8,692 bases of DNA. It comes from Rhodocyclaceae bacterium (GTDB lineage Bacteria; Pseudomonadota; Gammaproteobacteria; Burkholderiales; Rhodocyclaceae). The position numbers and the translations under genes are program-made. Below are positions 1 to 7,545 of the stretch, one piece after another. The DNA lies in NCBI GenBank assembly GCA_030682595.1, contig JAUXNZ010000260.1:1-8692 (forward strand). Reading direction: 5' to 3'. The notes under the pieces were generated by a model. That model was given only the letters and a program-made list of their open reading frames with translations. It did no database searches and had not been told where the DNA came from. The first letter of the stretch is position 1. Each line of letters starts with the position of its first letter.

Positions 1-415
1 ATCCATCCTGAATGGCGCGCAGCTGGCGAGCCATGGCCTGGTCTTCGCCCAGTACATGAAACAGGAGCCAGCCGGCGAGGAAACCCAGGAATTCCTGCCT
101 GGAGCGGGCATCGGCCTGGATCAGTTTTCCCTTCCAGTCCAGTACGTCACCCAACAATTTGGCATGGGTCTGGCGGTGGTGTTCAAGCACCCGGGCAGCG
201 ACGCCCTGGACGCGCATCAACTCCTCTTCGGTGCGGAAATGCTCCGCCGTGTAGGCGGCCAGGCCGGCGAACACGGCGTCCAGTCCTGCTTGTTCCGGAT
301 GGTCGTCAAGCAGGACGCGCGCCGTACCATTGACCAGCTCCACCAGGCGGCGATGCTGGCGATCGACAATGTCGATGCCGGTCAGGAAGTCATCGGTCCA
401 AGTAAAGAAGTCCAT
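1..415 (-). CDS. Bacteriohemerythrin (C-terminal end cut by window edge)
   Basis: Non-heme diiron O2-binding four-helix-bundle protein, presumably cytoplasmic. I translated it by hand from an ATG at 415; 138 codons are visible with no stop before the edge. The ligand pattern of the family is complete: His21 (in DRQH), His59 and Glu63 (in EHFRTEE), His80 and His84 (HRQTH), His120 and Asp125 (HVLGED), with WL four residues before His120 as in known hemerythrins. The N-terminus (DFFTWTDDFLTGIDIVD) also fits. Free-standing members are about 130-140 residues, so the protein probably ends just outside the window, but a C-terminal fusion cannot be excluded. The start lies 3 bases after the stop of the hybrid kinase, with only a poor GAAG ribosome-binding site, so translation is probably coupled to the kinase. 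Family members store, deliver or sense O2. A role in this signalling operon is inferred from position alone. Confidence 0.9.
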   Translation of the reverse strand, partial: MDFFTWTDDFLTGIDIVDRQHRRLVELVNGTARVLLDDHPEQAGLDAVFAGLAAYTAEHFRTEEELMRVQGVAARVLEHHRQTHAKLLGDVLDWKGKLIQADARSRQEFLGFLAGWLLFHVLGEDQAMARQLRAIQDG

Positions 416-418
416 GCT

Positions 419-3400
419 TCAAGTGTCGCGTTTCAATGTCCGCAAGGTGTCCAAGGCCGCCTGATAATTGAAGGCGTCGATCTGCCGCTCCAGCGCTGTC
501 GCTGCAGCCCCAAAAACCTGGCGCAGCAGGGCGCGCTGTTCGACGAGCAGGTCGGCCACGGTGATGTCGTCGGCGGCGAGCAGGTTTTCCAGGCGATCGA
601 GCAGGTGCGAGATTTCGGCCGGGGCGGCGTGCGCGGGCACGGCTGTTGCATTTGTCTCGGCGGGCAGGCCGGCGACCGCTGTTCGTAGTGTTTCCAGCGC
701 CTCGCCCAGCGTCGCCAAAAGCGGTGCGAGCAGTGGTACGTTCGGATTATCCCGCCCATTGCGCAGGACGGCTTCGAGTTCGGTGGCGGCTGACGCGAGG
801 CGCGTCAGTCCCAATGTGCCGGCCGCGCCCTTGATGCCATGCGCCAGATTGCGCGCGACTTCTCGCTGGTCATTCGCCAGCAGCGCCTCGATCCGCGCCA
901 GGTCGTCCTGGTGGCGTTCGCTGAAGTCGCGCAGTAGTTGCACATAGCGATTTACCTGGCCATTCACCAGGCGCACGGCTCTCTGCATTTCCGGACCGTC
1001 GAGGCTGGCCAGTTGCTCGGGCAGGGCAGGCGTGAGCGCGGCGGCGGCGTGCTCCGGGACGGCCGGTGACAGCGAGCCCGGTGTTGCCGTGTCCGGCAAC
1101 CACCTGAGCAGGGTATCGAACAGGGCATCCGGGGCGACCGGCTTGGTGATGAAGTCGTTCATGCCGGCGGCCATGCAGCGTTTCCGGTCCTCGGCGAAGG
1201 CATTCGCCGTCATGGCCAGAATGGGGATGGTTTTGCCCTGGGCGAGACGGCGAATCTGTAGTGTCGCTTCCACGCCGTCCAGGACCGGCATTTGCATGTC
1301 CATCAGGATGAGGGAATATCTTTTCCCACTGGCGATCAGGCGCACGGCGATCGCGCCGTTTTCCGCCAGTTCGACCACCAGGCCGGCGTTTTCCAGCAGA
1401 CCGGCCGCCACTTCCTGGTTGATGGGGTCATCTTCGACCAGTAGTATCCGTGTCCCGCGGTGGTCGCGCGCCAGAATGGCTTCGGCGTTGCGGTTATGCT
1501 GGGCCGGCGCTGTAGTGGTTGTCTCCGCCACGGTGCTTGTTGTTTTGTCGGTGCCCTTGGCCAGACGTGCCGTGAACCAGAAGGTGCTGCCCTTGCCCGG
1601 CGTGCTGTCAACACCGACATCGCCCCCCATCAATTCGGCGATGTGGCGGGTGATGGCCAGTCCGAGGCCGCTGCCGCCATAACGGCGCGTGGTGGATGCA
1701 TCGGCTTGCTCGAAGGCGGAGAACAGGCGCGGAATCGTTTCCGAGTCGATGCCGATGCCGGTGTCTTCGACCTCGAAGCGGATCAGGGCGCTGGCGGCAT
1801 CCTCGGTCAGCAGGCGGCAACGCAGGGTGACCTGGCCGACGCGGGTGAACTTGATGGCGTTGCTGGCCAAGTTGAGCAGCGCCTGCATCAGGCGGGTCGG
1901 ATCACCCTGCAGGTTGGCTGGCAGCGGCCCCGTATCGACGATCAGTCGTAGCCCTTTATCGCGGGCCGCCTCACGCAGCAGCGAGGCGATATTGGCGGGG
2001 ATGGCGGCGACGGCGACGGGGACAGACTCGATGATCAGTTTGCCCGCCTCCACCTTCGAGAGGTCAAGAATGTCGTTGATGAGTCCGAGCAGCAGGCGGC
2101 TGGCCTGCTCGATGCGGTCGAGCTGTTCATTCTGTTTTGGCGTGACTTCGCCACGCCGCATCAGGTACGTCATGCCGAGAATGGCATTCATCGGCGTGCG
2201 GATTTCGTGGCTCATGTTGGCCAGGAAGGCGGCCTTGCTGCGGCTCGCCGACTCGGCCTGGTTCAGCGCGAATTCGAGCTGAGCGGTGCGCTCGGTGACC
2301 AATTTTTCTAGATGATGGCGGTGCCGGTCGAGTTCTTCGCCCAGATGTTTTTTCTCGGTGACATCTTCCTTCACTGCCACATAGTGGGTGATGGTTCCAT
2401 CCGGTTGGCACAGGGGGGAGATGATGGCGAACTCGACGTATTCGCTGCCATCCTTGCGCCGATTGGTGAGTTCGCCTTTCCAGGGCTGGCCGCGGGAGAG
2501 CATTTGCCACATCGCGGCATGGGTCGCGGGCGGCGTCTTGCCAGATTGCAGGATGCGCGGGTTCTGGCCGATCACTTCCGCGCGACTGTAGCCGGTGGCT
2601 TGCAGAAAACTCGCGTTGACGTATTCGATCTTGGCGTCGAGGTTGGTGATGACGATGCTTTCCGGGCTTTGCTCCATCGCCTGGGCGAGCTTGCGCAGCT
2701 CATCCTCTCTGGCCTGCAATACCGTCGCCGCCCGGCGCTTCTGCACGGTGCGCCAGATATCGTTGGCGATCAGTTGCACGGTTTCCACATCCGTGCCGTC
2801 GTAATCCTCGGTCTTGTTGCCGACGCCCGCCAGCATCACCACCTTGTCGTTTTCGATCACCGGTACGGTGATCAGCCGCCTTAGCGCGGAATGCCCTTCC
2901 GGCAGACCACGCTTGTGCGGGTAGGCGGCATAGTCGTTGAAAATGATGGCCCTGCGTTCGTGGAATGCGTCCGCCCAGATACCGGCCTGGCTGACCGGAT
3001 AGTGTTTGTCGAAAGCCGCTTTACAGTAGCGATCCAGGGTGCGCCGTGACCAGGCCGCCAATTCGATGGTTTCTTCATCCTCGTTGACGAAGTGAATGAA
3101 GGAAATTTGGCTGCCGGTGAGGTCTTCCGCCAGTTCCTGAACACGTTGCATGAAGGTGGCCTCGTCCAGTTGTTCGGCCGCCTTGGGTAGTTCCAGCAGC
3201 GCCTCGGCGCGACGGGCCTGCATGGCCAGGGTGGCTGCGCTGCGCTTGAACTCCGTGATATCCACATGTCCGCCGATCAGGCGGATGGCCTGACCGGCGT
3301 CATTCAGGGTCGGCACGCCCTTGGACGCGATCCAGCGGTAGCTGCCGTCCTTGTGGCGCATGCGGTATTCCATGTCGAATGCCGGCGTCGGATGGGCGAC

Positions 3401-4687
3401 GAAGGCCATTACGCCGTCCAGGGTGCGCTGCAGGTCGTCGGGATGCAGGCGGTTGTGCCATTCGGCGTAGTCATCGGGCATTTCGGCGTCCGCGTAGCCA
3501 AGCTGCGCCTTCCATTCCGGAGAGAACTTGACCTGGTTGGTGACGATGTCCCAGTCATACAGACCCAACTGGGCGCCGGTGATGGCCACGCGCAGAAACT
3601 GCGCCTGCTCGGCAAGCTCGTTCTGGGCACGTTGCGCTTCCGCGCTGACCGCCAGCTGGCGGCGCTGGCGCTGCGAGTACAGCACAAGGCCGGCCAGCAG
3701 CGCCGTCAAGACGCCCGCCAGGGTGATCAGGATGGCGTGGTTGATGGCATCCGCCAGGATCTCGCGGCGGTCCATCTTGGCCAGCAGATACCAGTCGGTG
3801 CCGGGAATGGCGTGCGTCACGCCGATGGCTTTCACTCCCCGGTAATCTTCTCCCTCCAGCGGCTGGCCCAGGCGGTCGGGGTGGGTGATGGCCTGGACAG
3901 TCAGCCGCTGCGGGTTCGCCAGCGGCACGCGCAATTGCAGCGCGGCACCGGGCGCAAAACGCACAGCGCTGATGATCTGGACGTGCTCGCCATCGCGCCG
4001 GAACAGCAGGACCTCGCCGCTGGCGCTGGGTTGCGGCCAGGCGCGGGTTGCGGCGGGCATGTAATCCTCGCTGTCGCTGCGCAGGACGACGATGGGGCCC
4101 GGCTGCTGGTCGGAGAGCGTGACGCGGGCGACGAAATCCAGGTGAAGTTGGCCTGCCTCATCCAGGTACGGGCCGAGGCGGCTGACCCGGTGCGGCGTGG
4201 CGGCAAGAAAGCGCGCCCATTCGGCCGGTGCGGCCGCGCTGGCTGCGGCGTCGGCCGTTTCGCCGTGCGTGGTTTGCCACAGAAATTCGCCCTGGGCATT
4301 CAACAGCACGATCCTGGCAAAGGTTTCCGGGCTGGTGAAGTCGGCGAGCCGCTTGAGCAGGCGGTCGCGGCTGGTGGTGTCGCCCTGTTGCTGCCAGGGC
4401 TGATAGGCGGTGGCGAACAAGGGGCTGGTGCGCAGCAGGTTGGCGTCGCGCTCCCTTTCCTTCAGCCAGTCGCTGACCTGCCGGGCCTTGCTCTCGGCGA
4501 CCGCCTGCAGTTGGGTAATGCCAACGGCCTTCTTTTGCGCGACGACGTTCTCGACGATGGCGGCGGTGAAGGCGAGGATCAGGGCGGCCAGCCAGGCCAG
4601 CGCCCAGCGAATCTCGCGCCAGGTAGATTGCGGCGCGGCTGCCAGGGGACGGGGGGGCGGTGCGTCCGGCAACGGTGGCGGGCTCAT
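419..4687 (-). CDS. Hybrid sensor histidine kinase (Cache-like/PAS/GAF/PAS/HisKA/HATPase/REC/HPt)
   Basis: A 1422-residue inner-membrane sensor kinase carrying three stations of a phosphorelay. Order: proline/alanine-rich cytoplasmic start (1-22); membrane helix about 27-50; periplasmic Cache-like sensor about 55-312; membrane helix about 315-337; PAS about 362-482 (YDWDIV, then RWIASKGVP and HVDITEF); GAF about 495-652, of the subtype with [21 protein letters not shown] and GLPEGH; PAS about 660-778; coiled linker; HisKA with phospho-acceptor His827 in MSHEIRTP; HATPase with N-box Asn943, G1 box DTGIGI (975-980) and G2 box GGSGLGL (1004-1010); receiver about 1079-1197 with Asp1086/1087, phospho-acceptor Asp1130, Thr1160 and Lys1182; HPt about 1225-1340 with His1283 in AHGIKG. 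A roughly 65-residue helical tail follows. All catalytic residues are present, so it should be active. Its ATG overlaps the stop of the upstream HD-GYP regulator (ATGA), the likely phosphorelay partner. The ligand sensed is unknown. Confidence 0.95.
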   Translation of the reverse strand: MSPPPLPDAPPPRPLAAAPQSTWREIRWALAWLAALILAFTAAIVENVVAQKKAVGITQLQAVAESKARQVSDWLKERERDANLLRTSPLFATAYQPWQQQGDTTSRDRLLKRLADFTSPETFARIVLLNAQGEFLWQTTHGETADAAASAAAPAEWARFLAATPHRVSRLGPYLDEAGQLHLDFVARVTLSDQQPGPIVVLRSDSEDYMPAATRAWPQPSASGEVLLFRRDGEHVQIISAVRFAPGAALQLRVPLANPQRLTVQAITHPDRLGQPLEGEDYRGVKAIGVTHAIPGTDWYLLAKMDRREILADAINHAILITLAGVLTALLAGLVLYSQRQRRQLAVSAEAQRAQNELAEQAQFLRVAITGAQLGLYDWDIVTNQVKFSPEWKAQLGYADAEMPDDYAEWHNRLHPDDLQRTLDGVMAFVAHPTPAFDMEYRMRHKDGSYRWIASKGVPTLNDAGQAIRLIGGHVDITEFKRSAATLAMQARRAEALLELPKAAEQLDEATFMQRVQELAEDLTGSQISFIHFVNEDEETIELAAWSRRTLDRYCKAAFDKHYPVSQAGIWADAFHERRAIIFNDYAAYPHKRGLPEGHSALRRLITVPVIENDKVVMLAGVGNKTEDYDGTDVETVQLIANDIWRTVQKRRAATVLQAREDELRKLAQAMEQSPESIVITNLDAKIEYVNASFLQATGYSRAEVIGQNPRILQSGKTPPATHAAMWQMLSRGQPWKGELTNRRKDGSEYVEFAIISPLCQPDGTITHYVAVKEDVTEKKHLGEELDRHRHHLEKLVTERTAQLEFALNQAESASRSKAAFLANMSHEIRTPMNAILGMTYLMRRGEVTPKQNEQLDRIEQASRLLLGLINDILDLSKVEAGKLIIESVPVAVAAIPANIASLLREAARDKGLRLIVDTGPLPANLQGDPTRLMQALLNLASNAIKFTRVGQVTLRCRLLTEDAASALIRFEVEDTGIGIDSETIPRLFSAFEQADASTTRRYGGSGLGLAITRHIAELMGGDVGVDSTPGKGSTFWFTARLAKGTDKTTSTVAETTTTAPAQHNRNAEAILARDHRGTRILLVEDDPINQEVAAGLLENAGLVVELAENGAIAVRLIASGKRYSLILMDMQMPVLDGVEATLQIRRLAQGKTIPILAMTANAFAEDRKRCMAAGMNDFITKPVAPDALFDTLLRWLPDTATPGSLSPAVPEHAAAALTPALPEQLASLDGPEMQRAVRLVNGQVNRYVQLLRDFSERHQDDLARIEALLANDQREVARNLAHGIKGAAGTLGLTRLASAATELEAVLRNGRDNPNVPLLAPLLATLGEALETLRTAVAGLPAETNATAVPAHAAPAEISHLLDRLENLLAADDITVADLLVEQRALLRQVFGAAATALERQIDAFNYQAALDTLRTLKRDT

Positions 4688-5790
4688 GGCGCGGTTTGCA
4701 CCGCCGCGCCCACATCGGCACAGGCTTCGGCCACGCTGGCAAAGACGACAAAGCTGGAGAGAAACGCATCGACCACGGCCGGATCGAAGTGCTGGCCGCG
4801 CCCGGCGGCGATGATGTCGCGGGCCGCTGCAAAGGACAGCGCGGGTTTATAAACGCGCGGCGTGACCAGCGCATCGAACACGTCGGCCAGCGCCATCAAT
4901 CGCGCCGAAAGCGGGATGGCTTCGCCCGCCAGCCCGTCGGGATAGCCGCCGCCGTCCCACTTTTCGTGATGCCAGCGGGCGATTTCCTTGGCGGTGTTGA
5001 GAAAGTCGGCGCTCTGGTGCGCCGCTTGCTCGGCTTTTTCGATGGCTTCCGCGCCCAACCGGGCATGGGTCTTCATGATCACCCATTCTTCCGCGGTGAG
5101 CGGGCCGGGCTTGAGCAGGATGTGGTCGGGGATGCCGACCTTGCCAATGTCGTGCAGCGGGGCGGACTTGACCAGCAACTGGATGGCATGGCCGCTCAAT
5201 TGCTCGGCAAAGCGGGGGTGGTCGGAGAGCTCCCAGGCCAGGGTGTGCACATATTGCTGGGTGCGGTGAATGTGGTTGCCGGTTTCCGGGTCGCGAATTT
5301 CCGCCAGATAGCCCAGCGCGTGGATGCTGACATCCTGAATCAGCGAGTTTTCGGCCATGCGCCGTTCAACCTCGGCTTCCAGCCAGTTGTTTTGCGCGGT
5401 GAGCCGGTCGCGGGCCAGTTTCAGTTCCAGCTGGGTCGCCACCCGCGCCAGCACGACGGCCGGCTTGACCGGCTTGGCGATGTAATCGACGGCGCCGAGC
5501 TTGAGGCCGCGCTCTTCGTTGATCTCGTCGTCGAGGGCGGTCACAAAAATCACCGGGATGTCGCGCGTGGCCGGATCTTCGCGGAGTCGGGTGATGACGG
5601 CGTGGCCATCCATCTCGGGCATCATCACGTCGAGCAACACCAGGTCCGGCCGGGGCGGGGAGGCGATGGCCCGCAGCGCCTGCTCGCCGGAACTGGCGGC
5701 GCGCACGCGGTAGTGGGGGCGCAATATCCAAGCTAGCACCGCCAGATTGGCGGGTTCGTCGTCGACGATCAGGATGGTTGAGTCAGTCAA
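4684..5790 (-). CDS. HD-GYP response regulator, c-di-GMP phosphodiesterase (RpfG-like)
   Basis: A 368-residue cytoplasmic response regulator that should hydrolyse cyclic di-GMP when phosphorylated. The receiver (about 4-120) has Asp10/Asp11, phospho-acceptor Asp54, Thr84 and Lys106. A helical linker (120-150) leads to the HD-GYP domain (about 152-345). Its metal and catalytic residues match the family set: Glu169, His173, His213-Asp214, Lys217, His242, His274-His275 and Asp303, with the GYP motif at 282-284 in [10 protein letters not shown] short alanine-rich tail follows. The start is a TTG at 5790. It is the only start codon (ATG, GTG or TTG) between the in-frame mltB stop 12 bases upstream and the receiver, and [13 protein letters not shown] from it is a normal receiver start. 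The nearby ATG at 5795 is in another frame and stops after two codons. The gene lies between mltB and the kinase and overlaps the latter by 4 bases, so it is probably the kinase's output. The family assignment is firm; the pairing is inferred. Confidence 0.95.
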   Translation of the reverse strand: MTDSTILIVDDEPANLAVLAWILRPHYRVRAASSGEQALRAIASPPRPDLVLLDVMMPEMDGHAVITRLREDPATRDIPVIFVTALDDEINEERGLKLGAVDYIAKPVKPAVVLARVATQLELKLARDRLTAQNNWLEAEVERRMAENSLIQDVSIHALGYLAEIRDPETGNHIHRTQQYVHTLAWELSDHPRFAEQLSGHAIQLLVKSAPLHDIGKVGIPDHILLKPGPLTAEEWVIMKTHARLGAEAIEKAEQAAHQSADFLNTAKEIARWHHEKWDGGGYPDGLAGEAIPLSARLMALADVFDALVTPRVYKPALSFAAARDIIAAGRGQHFDPAVVDAFLSSFVVFASVAEACADVGAAVQTAP

Positions 5791-5795
5791 GGCAT

Positions 5796-5818
5796 GCGCT
5801 CACTGAAAACCCGAGCGC
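5796..5818. repeat. Inverted repeat across the mltB stop, before the HD-GYP start
   Basis: GCGCTC (5796-5801) and GAGCGC (5813-5818) are perfect complements around an 11-base loop. In the minus-strand mRNA the hairpin contains part of the mltB UGA and of the weak GUGAG ribosome-binding candidate. It ends 5 bases before the UUG start of the HD-GYP gene. No T-run follows, so it does not look like a terminator. A translational effect is a guess, and a 6-bp stem in GC-rich DNA can arise by chance. Confidence 0.4.
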
Positions 5819-6801
5819 GCAGTATAACCAAGGTAGCGTTCCCGCAGGGTTTGCGCGAACTGCATCACGGTCATGGCGTAGAAGCTGCTGCGGTTGTAGC
5901 GCGTGATGACATAGAAGTTTTGATAGCCGAGCCAGTATTCCGTGGGCGCGGCGGGCGTGACCAGATCGATCAGCGCGGCGGGGGCGTCGGGAGCATCGGC
6001 GGGGATCTCCACGCCGAAGTCCGCCATTTCCCGAGGGCGTCGTTGGGGCAGGATGCCGGCGTCGATGAGCGGCTGCGCCGTCCCGCCAGCGCCGACTTTT
6101 AATGCAATCGGCCCGCCGCTTTCCCAGCCGTGCTCCCGCAAAAAATTCGCGGCGCTGCCGATGGCGTCGGCCGGGCTGGCGGTGAGGTCGATGCGCCCGT
6201 TGCCGTCGAAGTCGACGGCGTAGGCGCGGATGCTGGAGGGCAGAAACTGCGGCAGGCCGATCGCCCCGGCGAAGGAGCCCATGTAGCTGTCGGGTGCGCG
6301 GCCTTCATCGCGCGCCAGCAGCAGCAGCGCTTCGAGTTCGCGGCGGAACAAATCCGCGCGCGGCGGATAGTCGAAGGCCAGCGTGGCCAGCGCGGCGAAG
6401 CTGCCGAAACGGCCCAGTTGCCTGCCGTAAAAAGTTTCGATGCCGATGATGGCGACGATGATTTCAGCGGGTACGCCGAAGTGCGCCTCGGCCCGGGCCA
6501 GCGTGGCCTGATGCTGGCGCCAGAAATCGAGTCCGGCCCTGCTGCGGCGCGGTTCGATGAAGCGCTGGCGATAGGCCGTCCAGGAACGCATGCCTGGATC
6601 GGCGGGTGGCGCGATGGCTTTCAACACCGCGGGCAGCGGCCGGGTGTTCTGGAACAGCGCGGCGAGGCGCTCCGCATCCAGTCCGTGACGTGTCTGCATG
6701 GCGGCGATGAAGGCCTGCACTTCCTCGCGCTGGGCGTAGTTGTCGGCGTGAGCCGCGTTGGCGAGGAGCAGGCAGCAAGCCAGTAAGACATAACGGGTCA
6801 T
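5800..6801 (-). CDS. mltB: Lytic murein transglycosylase B family protein
   Basis: Cleaves the MurNAc-GlcNAc bond of peptidoglycan non-hydrolytically, leaving 1,6-anhydro-MurNAc ends. The 333 residues begin with a signal peptide (hydrophobic VLLACCLLLANA, probable signal peptidase I cleavage after AHA, residue 19). Cys9 and Cys10 lie too early for a convincing lipobox, so a periplasmic rather than lipid-anchored form is likelier. Catalytic Glu122 lies in IGIETFYG, which matches the IGVETFFG motif of Escherichia coli MltB. Further family motifs are GAIGLPQFLPSS (179-190), the EF-hand-like DFDGNGRIDL (197-206), DAIGSAANF and NFYVITRYNRSSFYAM near the C-terminus. The length is close to that of E. 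coli MltB. The ATG at 6801 has GAAG shortly upstream as a weak ribosome-binding site and lies 25 bases after the toxin gene. It may belong with tgpA functionally (cell wall). MltB-family members differ in anchoring, so the exact paralogue is less sure than the family. Confidence 0.93.
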   Translation of the reverse strand: MTRYVLLACCLLLANAAHADNYAQREEVQAFIAAMQTRHGLDAERLAALFQNTRPLPAVLKAIAPPADPGMRSWTAYRQRFIEPRRSRAGLDFWRQHQATLARAEAHFGVPAEIIVAIIGIETFYGRQLGRFGSFAALATLAFDYPPRADLFRRELEALLLLARDEGRAPDSYMGSFAGAIGLPQFLPSSIRAYAVDFDGNGRIDLTASPADAIGSAANFLREHGWESGGPIALKVGAGGTAQPLIDAGILPQRRPREMADFGVEIPADAPDAPAALIDLVTPAAPTEYWLGYQNFYVITRYNRSSFYAMTVMQFAQTLRERYLGYTARSGFQ

Positions 6802-6826
6802 GTGGCTTCGGTGTGGGTTGCGACTG

Positions 6827-7237
6827 CTAACTCAACAGCACTTCTGCCACCATGGCCGGCGACAGCACGGTAACGCCGCGAATCGTCTTGCCGTAAAGCG
6901 GGCCGAAATGAGTGCGATCTCCCGTCATCAGTATGTCGCAATGCTGACGGATGGCGGCGGCCAGTACCGGCTGGTCGTTTTCTGGCAAAACCCGCGTTTC
7001 CGGGAACAGTTCGCTGCTGGCAAAAAAGCTGCCTTGGCGAATCCGCGCGGCCATGGCGTCCAGCACGGCAAGGCCCTCTGGCGCCTTGGCGGCCAGGTTG
7101 CGCCGTGCCTCTTCGAAGACGTAGGCATCCGCCCATAGTTCATGTTCGGCGGCGGCGCAAAGGGCCAACAGGTGGCGCACCGCCCCGGCGGCGCGTGCCG
7201 CCGAGAACAGGATGTTGGCGTCAAGGAAAATGCGCAC
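6827..7237 (-). CDS. PIN-domain ribonuclease toxin (VapC-like)
   Basis: A 136-residue PIN-domain protein, presumed Mg2+/Mn2+-dependent RNase toxin neutralised by the protein encoded just upstream. The acidic PIN residues are visible: Asp6 in FLDANILF, Glu42/Glu43 in the helix FEEARRNL, Asp88 in PENDQPVLAAAI, and Asp101 and Asp107 in the CDILMTGDRTHFG segment. The TGD-x-x-HF signature is typical of the PIN family labelled putative toxin-antitoxin toxin component. The start is a GTG at 7237, 4 bases after the antitoxin stop. No good ribosome-binding site precedes it, and the GTG is inside a 7-bp hairpin stem, so translation probably depends on ribosomes finishing the antitoxin. The gene ends in TAG. 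The RNA target cannot be read from the sequence. Confidence 0.88.
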   Translation of the reverse strand: MRIFLDANILFSAARAAGAVRHLLALCAAAEHELWADAYVFEEARRNLAAKAPEGLAVLDAMAARIRQGSFFASSELFPETRVLPENDQPVLAAAIRQHCDILMTGDRTHFGPLYGKTIRGVTVLSPAMVAEVLLS

Positions 7238-7249
7238 TGCGTCAGTGCG
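7233..7249. repeat. Perfect inverted repeat spanning antitoxin stop and toxin start
   Basis: CGCACTG (7233-7239) and CAGTGCG (7243-7249) form a perfect 7-bp stem with a 3-base loop. In the minus-strand mRNA the antitoxin UGA occupies the end of the 5' arm and the first loop base, and the toxin GUG start lies in the 3' arm. The layout fits a translational coupling hairpin opened by ribosomes completing the antitoxin. That function is inferred; the repeat itself is plain in the sequence. Confidence 0.6.
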
Positions 7250-7475
7250 ATTTCTTGTTCAACACGGCGGCCAGTTCGGCTTCCGCCGCGTCGAATTCGC
7301 GCAGGCGCTCGGCGCTGTACATCTCAATGGGCAGGGTCACGGCCGGCCGCAGCAAGATGCCTTCCGGGGTTGTTTCCGCGATCAGTTGATCGTTGGCGGA
7401 AAGCCCCACGGCTTGGCGCAGCTTGGCGCTGAGGGTGATGACACCGCGTTCGGTGATGGTCAGGGTGGTTTTCAT
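7242..7475 (-). CDS. AbrB/MazE-type antitoxin (SpoVT-AbrB fold)
   Basis: A 77-residue DNA-binding antitoxin paired with the PIN toxin downstream. The N-terminal half (about 3-45) reads as a swapped-hairpin AbrB domain: TLTITERGVITL, then AKLRQAVGL and a short strand ending ILLRP. The family's usual proline after the second strand is replaced by serine (ITLSAKLR). The C-terminal half contains IEMYSAERLREFDAAEAEL, an acidic helix of the kind that wraps the partner PIN toxin. I chose the ATG at 7475. A longer reading from a TTG at 7511 would add 12 residues (RFRCISAILQS in part) that do not belong to the fold and would cover the likely operator. There is no clear ribosome-binding site before the ATG. 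Such antitoxins normally repress their own operon, alone or with toxin; the repeats just upstream are the obvious candidate site. Confidence 0.87.
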   Translation of the reverse strand: MKTTLTITERGVITLSAKLRQAVGLSANDQLIAETTPEGILLRPAVTLPIEMYSAERLREFDAAEAELAAVLNKKSH

Positions 7476-7479
7476 GCTT

Positions 7480-7500
7480 TGCAGTATTGCAGAAATGCAG
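7480..7500. promoter_or_regulatory. Three-fold TGCAG repeat, candidate antitoxin operator
   Basis: TGCAG occurs at 7480-7484, 7488-7492 and 7496-7500, an exact 8-bp period, ending 5 bases before the antitoxin ATG. Evenly spaced short repeats in front of a toxin-antitoxin operon are a common operator layout for AbrB-type antitoxins. Binding is inferred. Confidence 0.4.
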
Positions 7501-7510
7501 CGAAATCGCA
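7482..7510 (-). promoter_or_regulatory. Possible promoter of the toxin-antitoxin operon
   Basis: On the minus strand a TTGCGA (-35-like, 4 of 6 matches) is followed after 17 bases by AATACT (-10-like, 4 of 6 matches), and the antitoxin ATG begins 7 bases later. The start of transcription would then be near the ATG itself, implying a leaderless or nearly leaderless message, which would agree with the missing ribosome-binding site. Both boxes are weak, so this is tentative. Confidence 0.25.
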
Positions 7511-7513
7511 AAA

Positions 7514-7545
7514 ATCAGCCGTGTCACGGTTTGAAGCCTGACACG
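7514..7545 (-). terminator. Inverted repeat at tgpA end, weak terminator candidate
   Basis: CGTGTCA (7520-7526) and TGACACG (7539-7545) are perfect 7-bp complements around a 12-base loop, with the tgpA stop codon in one arm. On the minus strand a run of five T follows about 6 bases after the stem. The stem is short, the loop long and the T-run not adjacent, so at best it is a weak intrinsic terminator separating tgpA from the toxin-antitoxin pair. Confidence 0.3.

Noticed and set aside
407..420. GAAG/CTTC inverted repeat around the hemerythrin start
   Set aside because: Only 4 bp with a 6-base loop; expected by chance at many places.
56..688. 210-codon plus-strand open frame over the hemerythrin and kinase ends
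   Set aside because: Spans a real gene junction on the other strand and shows no domain; the hemerythrin ligands on the minus strand decide the case.
3266..4852. 528-codon open frame on the plus strand, opposite the kinase N-terminal half
   Set aside because: It mirrors the kinase codons in GC-rich DNA, its translation has no recognisable domain and is rich in Gly/Arg/Gln/Val as expected from an antisense shadow, while the opposite strand encodes clear domains.
4660..5736. 358-codon plus-strand open frame opposite the HD-GYP gene
   Set aside because: Shadow of a gene with complete catalytic motifs; no family resemblance in the plus-strand product.
6766..6801. Lipoprotein signal (Cys9 or Cys10) in MltB
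   Set aside because: The hydrophobic stretch before the cysteines is only about four residues, too short for a lipobox; AHA cleavage after residue 19 fits better.
6802..6850. GTGGC/GCCAC complement between toxin end and mltB start
   Set aside because: A 5-bp match across a loop of 39 bases is not a convincing structure or terminator.
7476..7511. Extended antitoxin start at TTG 7511
   Set aside because: Adds residues outside the AbrB fold and runs through the repeat array; the ATG at 7475 gives the normal N-terminus.
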